DNA of 64,000 nucleotides from Pandoraea pulmonicola (GTDB lineage: Bacteria > Pseudomonadota > Gammaproteobacteria > Burkholderiales > Burkholderiaceae). The notes beneath the pieces were generated by a model. It saw only the letters and a program-made list of their open reading frames with translations. It made no database searches and was not told where the DNA came from. The position numbers and the translations under genes were made by a program. Location: assembly GCF_000815105.2 (NCBI RefSeq), contig NZ_CP010310.2:5394001-5458000 (forward strand), in the 5' to 3' direction. Shown piece by piece: positions 59,397 through 64,000 of the stretch (positions are counted from its first letter, which is position 1; every line of letters starts with the position of its first letter).

Positions 59397-60245
59397 ATGA
59401 CAACTCGGACCCATCGGTCCGCGGCGCGTTCATGCGCGCTCGGATTCGGCATTTCTCTGGCGTCCACCGGCGCCTTTGCTCAACAGGCTGGCGACAACGT
59501 CATCAACCTGGGGTGGTTTCACATCGCCCCTCAGGATTCCAGCAAACCGATGACCACCAACGTGACCCAGGAAGGTCTCACCCCGGCTCTCGTGCCATCG
59601 AGCTTCACCTCTCCGGGCAGCGGCGCCAAGGTCAGCAATGCCGACACGCTCGGGCTGGTCATCACGCACTTTCTCACCGACAACATCGCCGTGCAGACGG
59701 TGGCGGGCGTTCCCGCGAAGTTCAAGCTTACCGGACAGGGCGTGATTGCGCCGCCAGGCATTGCCGGCGCGCTCACCAGCATCGATCTCGGTGCGCCGCA
59801 GAACAACCCGATCGTGCAAAGCGTGCGCCAATGGAGCCCGGCGCTCGTATTTCAGTATTACTTCGGACAGGCCAATTCGACGTGGCGCCCTTTTCTTGGC
59901 GTCGGCGTGAGTTACACGTTCTTTACCAACGTGAATCTCAACCCGAATTTCGAATCGGCGCTGAATCAGAATTTCGGCAGCGTGCTCGCGTTCACCTCCG
60001 GGCATAACGGCCCGACGAGCGTGGAGGCCAAATCGTCGGCGTCGTGGCAACCGGTGTTCAATGCCGGCTTTTCCTATGCCTTCGACAAGCACTGGGTCGC
60101 CAGCGCATCGGTCTCCTATCTGCCGCTCAAGACGACCGCGAACATCAAGATCAAGGCACAGGACGGCACGGTGCTGTCGTCGTCCGACGCCGAAATCAAG
60201 CTCAATCCGATTGTGACGTTCGTCTCGCTCGGCTACAAGTTCTAG
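59397..60245 (+). CDS. OmpW-family outer-membrane protein (first copy)
   Basis: This encodes 282 aa behind a GGGAGGA ribosome-binding site. The signal peptide ends at GAFA-QQ (~29). The mature protein is an 8-strand beta-barrel type: GDNVINLGWFHIAPQDSS, FLTDNIAVQTVAGVP, LVFQYYFGQANSTWRPFLGV, and the terminal Phe in FVSLGYKF for outer-membrane assembly. It is closely related to the next gene but separated by its own terminator, so each is a separate unit. Confidence 0.94.
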   Translation: MTTRTHRSAARSCALGFGISLASTGAFAQQAGDNVINLGWFHIAPQDSSKPMTTNVTQEGLTPALVPSSFTSPGSGAKVSNADTLGLVITHFLTDNIAVQTVAGVPAKFKLTGQGVIAPPGIAGALTSIDLGAPQNNPIVQSVRQWSPALVFQYYFGQANSTWRPFLGVGVSYTFFTNVNLNPNFESALNQNFGSVLAFTSGHNGPTSVEAKSSASWQPVFNAGFSYAFDKHWVASASVSYLPLKTTANIKIKAQDGTVLSSSDAEIKLNPIVTFVSLGYKF

Positions 60246-60302
60246 ACCCAGCGTGCGGGACGCCTATTGCGTCTGGCATGTCGGACTCCGCAGTTAATTC
60301 CT

Positions 60303-60334
60303 AAAGCGTGCCTGACATATAAGGGCACGCTTTT
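60303..60334 (+). terminator. Rho-independent terminator after the first OmpW gene
   Basis: The stem AAAGCGTGCC/GGCACGCTTT with an 11-nt loop is followed by TTCTTTC. It lies 57 bp beyond the stop. Confidence 0.85.
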
Positions 60335-60512
60335 CTTTCGTCCAGCGCTTTTTTCTAAGGGCATTCCATTAGGCGATGCGTGGATACAACACCTTTAGAG
60401 CGGAGCCTCCAGACTCGCGCTACCCCCGGCCTTTCCACCGTCGGCATAATGGCCCTGAATTTCATTTAACGAAATTCCCGACAATAAAGAATCTTGAGCA
60501 GGAGACGAATCG

Positions 60513-61262
60513 ATGAAGTTGAAATACTTGACGATTGCTGCCGCGGCCATGCTGACGGCATCGGGGGCCGCCTTCGCGCAACAAGCCGGCGATAACGTTA
60601 TCAACCTTGGCTGGTTCCACCTCTCGCCCCAGGTTTCGAGCGATCCGCTGCGGGTGACCGGTTCGAGCGTACCGGGCCTCGCCAACGCACTGAACAGCCG
60701 GCTGGGCAACACGGGCGCACAGGTCGATGACGCCGACACGCCGGGCCTGACGTTCGCGCACTTCTTTACCGACAACATCGCCGTGGAAGCCGTGGTCGGT
60801 CTTCCGCCGAAGTTCCGCCTGTATGGCCAGGGATCGCTGGCGCTGCCGGGTGGCGGATCGCTGGCCTCGGCCAAGCAATGGAGCCCGGCCCTGTTGCTGA
60901 AGTATTACTTCGGTCAAGCCAACGACACGTGGCGTCCGTTCGTCGGGATCGGTGCGAGCTACTTCTTCTACTCGAACATCGAACTCACGCCGGGCTTCCA
61001 ATCGCTTGCCAGCAATGCGCTGACCCTGGGTCCGGGCGGCAACACCACGGCTACCCTCACCAATTCGTGGGCACCGGTGTTCAATGCCGGTATCAACTAC
61101 AACATGGACAAGCACTGGACGCTCGCCTTCTCCGTGTCGTACATCCCGGTGAGCACCACGGCCAAGCTGACCACGACCCGCGGCCCGATCACGACCACCA
61201 GCGAGGCCAAGGTCAAGCTGAACCCCGTGGTGACCTTCCTGTCGCTGGGTTACCGCTTCTAA
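60513..61262 (+). CDS. OmpW-family outer-membrane protein (second copy)
   Basis: This encodes 249 aa behind CAGGAGACGA. The signal peptide ends at AAFAQQ (~22). It shares with the first copy GDNVINLGWFHLSPQ, HFFTDNIAVEAVVGLPPKF, LLKYYFGQANDTWRPFVGIG, AGINYNMDKHWTLAFSVSYI and the terminal Phe in SLGYRF, but lacks ~30 residues of loops. Relatives are hydrophobic-compound pores. Its N-terminus is a cleaner signal peptide than that of the first copy. Confidence 0.95.
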   Translation: MKLKYLTIAAAAMLTASGAAFAQQAGDNVINLGWFHLSPQVSSDPLRVTGSSVPGLANALNSRLGNTGAQVDDADTPGLTFAHFFTDNIAVEAVVGLPPKFRLYGQGSLALPGGGSLASAKQWSPALLLKYYFGQANDTWRPFVGIGASYFFYSNIELTPGFQSLASNALTLGPGGNTTATLTNSWAPVFNAGINYNMDKHWTLAFSVSYIPVSTTAKLTTTRGPITTTSEAKVKLNPVVTFLSLGYRF

Positions 61263-61312
61263 GTTGCTCACGTACTGCCCCGATGCGGCGAGAGTCGCAT
61301 CGAATGCATCAA

Positions 61313-61337
61313 AAAACGCCGCCCTGTGCGGCGTTTT
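61313..61337 (+). terminator. Rho-independent terminator after the second OmpW gene
   Basis: The stem AAAACGCCGC/GCGGCGTTTT with a 5-nt loop is followed by CGCATTTCT. It is bidirectional in appearance because of the A-run on the left. Confidence 0.88.
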
Positions 61338-61555
61338 CGCATTTCTGGACACATCTCTAGGAGGGGTCAGTCGTCTCTGACATCATCTTCGGCCATCGTG
61401 CTGCAACTTTCCTTTTTCGCTGACTGTCTCTCATGACGGATGCGAGTGAGAGTCCTCGTCACTGCGGCCGCTCGCCTCAGGGTTCCACCGGCGTCTGCCT
61501 CCTCCTCTGGACACGCGAACGTCGTATTTCAATACCACTTCTTGGGAGTCTGAAA

Positions 61556-61933
61556 ATGGGAATTGCCTCAAAAGCGGAAACTGCACTGAGTAGCGGCCTG
61601 GAGGACGCACGCTACGCCGGCCGTCGCACCGCGCGCGCCGCACGTCTGGCCAGCGGCGATGTGACCTCCCGCGTACGCGATCTCCTCGACGATCTCGACC
61701 ATGCGCTGGCCAATGCGAAATCGGCGTCGGACGTCGAAGCGTTGCGCGACGAAATCGGTGACAAGCTGCGGCAGGCTCGCCGCGACTTCAGCGACGCACG
61801 AGCCAATTTGCGTCGCCGCGCAAGCGAGGTTTGGGACGAGGCCGACGGTTACGTTCATGAGCGCCCGTGGCAGGCGCTCGGCACGGTGGCAGCCGTTGCG
61901 CTGGTGCTCGGCTTCATCGCCGGTCGCAGCTAA
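61556..61933 (+). CDS. DUF883/ElaB-YqjD-like membrane-anchored protein
   Basis: This encodes 125 aa from ATG 61556 (ribosome-binding site GGGAG); the longer frame from 61433 is rejected. A charged helical region (~35-100; VRDLLDDLDHALANAKSASD, RDEIGDKLRQARRDF) ends in a C-terminal helix (GTVAAVALVLGFIAGRS), the glycine-zipper anchor of ElaB/YqjD proteins, which bind ribosomes in stationary phase. That role is inferred from the family. Confidence 0.92.
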   Translation: MGIASKAETALSSGLEDARYAGRRTARAARLASGDVTSRVRDLLDDLDHALANAKSASDVEALRDEIGDKLRQARRDFSDARANLRRRASEVWDEADGYVHERPWQALGTVAAVALVLGFIAGRS

Positions 61934-62030
61934 GTCGCGGCGTCCCCCACACATGCGGCGATAGCCCGCGCAACAGGCGCTTGGCTCGGCGGGCCGCAAG
62001 GATTGCCCGCAACGTCCTTTTGAAAAGAAG

Positions 62031-62060
62031 ACAGCCGACAACATGCCGGCTGTTTCGTTT
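62031..62060. terminator. Probable bidirectional terminator between the DUF883 and dgt genes
   Basis: The stem ACAGCCG/CGGCTGT with a 9-nt loop is followed by TTTCGTTTTCC. It sits between two converging genes. The T-tract is interrupted, hence moderate confidence. Confidence 0.6.
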
Positions 62061-62143
62061 TCCACTACACGCCGGGACGCCGCGTCTTCGGCTGCCTCAC
62101 GCCTTCCCGGTCAGCGAACGGGTTGGGCGTTCGGAGGCCCGGA

Positions 62144-63280
62144 TCAAAGCGTCGGCGCGATGGTGAAGAGCCGGCTGTACTCCTTGATCGCGTAGCGATC
62201 CGTCATGCCGGCGATGTAGTGTGCGATCCAACGCGGTTGATCCGCCGCGTTCTGCGCGCGGTAGTTCGGCGGCAGCAAACGCGGATCGGAGAGAAACGCG
62301 TCGAACAGCTCTTGAACGATGCGCTGCGCCTTGGCAGCCATGCGCATGACAAGATAGTGCCGATAGAGGTTTTCGAACAGGAATCGCTTGAGTTGACCGG
62401 CCTGCTCGCGCATCTCGTCGCTGAAGGCCACCAGGGGTCCGGCGTCGCGCACTTCATCCATCGAGCCAGGCGAGGCGTCCGCCACGCGCCGGCGCGTGGT
62501 GGCGATCAGATCGACGATCAGCGCATTGATGATCCGGCGCGTCGTCTCGTGCACCAGGCGTCGGCCAGCGATTTCCGGCCACTCCAACCGCGCTTCGGCA
62601 CAGTAACGCTTCCAGAGCGGAACGTCGTCGAGCTGTTCGAGCGTGAGCAGGCCCGAACGCACGCCGTCGTCGATATCGTGATTGTTGTAGGCGATCTCAT
62701 CGGCCAGATTGGCGATCTGCGCCTCGATGCCGGGCTGACGCCCTTTGAGAAAGCGCTCGCCCAGCTCACCCAGGCCTCGGGCGTTGGCACGCGAGCAATG
62801 CTTGAGAATGCCTTCTCGCGTCTCGAAGCACAGGTTCAGACCGTTGAAGCCTCCGTAGTGCTCTTCGAGTTCGTCGACCACGACGAGGCTCTGCAGGTTG
62901 TGCTCGAAGCCACCGTACTCACGCATGCTTGCATTGAGCGCGTCCTGCCCTGCGTGACCGAACGGCGTGTGCCCAAGGTCGTGGGCCAATGCAATCGCTT
63001 CGACGAGATCCTCGTTCACGCGCAGATTGCGTGCAATCGAGCGGCCGATCTGCGCAACTTCGAGGCTGTGCGTCAAGCGCGTGCGGAACAGATCGCCTTC
63101 GTGATTCACGAAGACTTGTGTCTTGTATTCGAGCCGGCGAAATGCGGTCGAATGGATGATGCGATCGCGATCGCGCTGGAATTCCGTGCGTGTCGCGGGT
63201 GCGGGCTCGGCGAACCGTCGCCCGCGTGAAGTCGCCGAGCGCGCCGCGTAGGGGGCAAGCGACGCTTCGTAATCGATCAT
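62144..63280 (-). CDS. dgt: dGTP triphosphohydrolase-like HD protein
   Basis: This encodes 378 aa. HD-domain metal site: [17 protein letters not shown] and [20 protein letters not shown], then [12 protein letters not shown]. The N-terminal [20 protein letters not shown] is diagnostic of the Dgt family. It releases tripolyphosphate from dNTPs. It lies 15 bp after aroB, the conserved beta-proteobacterial arrangement. Confidence 0.96.
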   Translation of the reverse strand: MIDYEASLAPYAARSATSRGRRFAEPAPATRTEFQRDRDRIIHSTAFRRLEYKTQVFVNHEGDLFRTRLTHSLEVAQIGRSIARNLRVNEDLVEAIALAHDLGHTPFGHAGQDALNASMREYGGFEHNLQSLVVVDELEEHYGGFNGLNLCFETREGILKHCSRANARGLGELGERFLKGRQPGIEAQIANLADEIAYNNHDIDDGVRSGLLTLEQLDDVPLWKRYCAEARLEWPEIAGRRLVHETTRRIINALIVDLIATTRRRVADASPGSMDEVRDAGPLVAFSDEMREQAGQLKRFLFENLYRHYLVMRMAAKAQRIVQELFDAFLSDPRLLPPNYRAQNAADQPRWIAHYIAGMTDRYAIKEYSRLFTIAPTL

Positions 63281-63295
63281 CGCTCCCCTCCTTCC

Positions 63296-64000
63296 TTACA
63301 CGTTGGCGCGCAGCGTAGCGCGCATATCGGCGTCGGGGACGCTCGTCATGAACGCGCCGCCCAATCGGTTGAGCAGCACGAAGCGGATATCGCCGCCTTC
63401 GGCCTTCTTGTCCACACGCATCAGGTCGACGTAGCGAGCTTCACCGAGGTCCGGCCCCGTCACCGGCAGTCTGGCCGCTGCCACCAACGCCTTGATGCGC
63501 GTCACGACGGCGTCGTCGACGAAACCCAGGCGCGCCGAGAGATCGGCCGCCATCACCATGCCGCAGCCCACGGCTTCGCCATGCAGCCACTCGCCGTAGC
63601 CAAGTCCCGCCTCGATGGCATGGCCGAACGTATGGCCGAAATTCAGCGTGGCGCGCAGGCCCTGTTCCCGCTCGTCGCTCGCCACGACCTGTGCCTTGAT
63701 CTCGCATGAACGCCGCACCGCATACGAGAGCGCCGCCGTATCGCGGGCATTCAGCGCATCGATGTTCGCCTCGATCCAATCGAAGAACTTCTCGTCGGCA
63801 ATCGCCCCGTGCTTGATCACCTCGGCCAACCCCGCCGCCAGCTCACGCTCGGGCAACGTGGCAAGCGTACCGATGTCGGCCAGCACGGCGCTCGGCTGCC
63901 AGAACGCGCCGATCATGTTCTTGCCCATCGGGTGGTTGATGCCCGTTTTGCCACCGACCGACGAGTCGACTTGCGCGAGCAGCGTCGTCGGCACCTGCAC
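63296..64000 (-). CDS. aroB: 3-Dehydroquinate synthase, C-terminal 234 residues (cut by the window end)
   Basis: The frame enters from the right edge. Visible are [42 protein letters not shown] with zinc-binding His and [13 protein letters not shown]. It closes DAHP to dehydroquinate in the shikimate pathway. It precedes dgt by 15 bp. The true start lies outside the window. Confidence 0.97.
   Translation of the reverse strand: MQVPTTLLAQVDSSVGGKTGINHPMGKNMIGAFWQPSAVLADIGTLATLPERELAAGLAEVIKHGAIADEKFFDWIEANIDALNARDTAALSYAVRRSCEIKAQVVASDEREQGLRATLNFGHTFGHAIEAGLGYGEWLHGEAVGCGMVMAADLSARLGFVDDAVVTRIKALVAAARLPVTGPDLGEARYVDLMRVDKKAEGGDIRFVLLNRLGGAFMTSVPDADMRATLRANV

Overview
The window looks like a chromosomal segment of a high-GC beta-proteobacterium of the family Burkholderiaceae. 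Pandoraea is my best guess and Burkholderia-like relatives are possible; this rests on gene order and protein character, not on a database search. From about 14.1 kb to the end it is ordinary core genome: dense, GC-rich, with long operons mostly on the minus strand. From 1 to about 14.1 kb it is an accessory region with weaker GC bias, insertion sequences, broken genes and a defence-type gene cluster.

Accessory region (1-14140). It abuts the 3' end of a tRNA-Thr(UGU) gene at 14141-14216, minus strand. Two further partial copies of that tRNA 3' end lie at about 13229-13270 (nearly identical) and 1762-1842 (degenerate, with its terminator). This pattern is expected from successive site-specific integrations into the tRNA. 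Between the two copies lies a minus-strand operon: an XRE regulator, DndC (sulfurtransferase), a 66-aa small protein, DndD (SMC-like ATPase), a DndE domain fused to a HerA/FtsK-like ATPase, a GIY-YIG nuclease and a DGQHR-motif DndB. This is a DNA phosphorothioation system of unusual composition. It has no dndA and none of the known restriction partners (DndFGH, PbeABCD); the GIY-YIG protein is the obvious nuclease candidate. Facing it is a dead gene, interrupted by an IS481-type element, whose remains resemble phosphorothioation-associated putative methyltransferases joined to an M15-peptidase-like domain. An intact IS256-family element splits another small gene. The left edge carries a possible secreted effector with a degenerate ADP-ribosyltransferase-like C-terminus.

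Core region (14141-64000), left to right: tRNA-Thr; sspB-sspA and the cytochrome bc1 operon (petABC); mscL; a Nif3-family protein; a DegS/AlgW-type periplasmic protease; tatABC; a HIT protein and a small membrane protein; then the histidine operon (hisG-D-[secreted unknown]-C-B-marC-hisH-A-F-I-E), which reads on from murA, a BolA protein and an ABC-2 exporter. Before these come the phospholipid-trafficking genes mlaF-E-D-A-C-B.

A thiamine operon (thiO-S-G-E) follows under a TPP riboswitch. The switch appears to act on a Shine-Dalgarno hairpin ahead of a 30-codon leader ORF that overlaps the thiO start. After that come an SbmA-like ABC exporter, a probable hexuronate/aldose catabolic group (SDR, MFS permease, SMP-30 lactonase, uronate dehydrogenase), gltBD glutamate synthase, a REP-associated (RAYT) transposase, two OmpW paralogues, a DUF883/ElaB-like protein, dgt and the C-terminal part of aroB, cut by the window end.

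Coordinates are my own reading. Start codons were moved from the longest ORF where an internal ATG with a better ribosome-binding site or family-typical N-terminus was visible.
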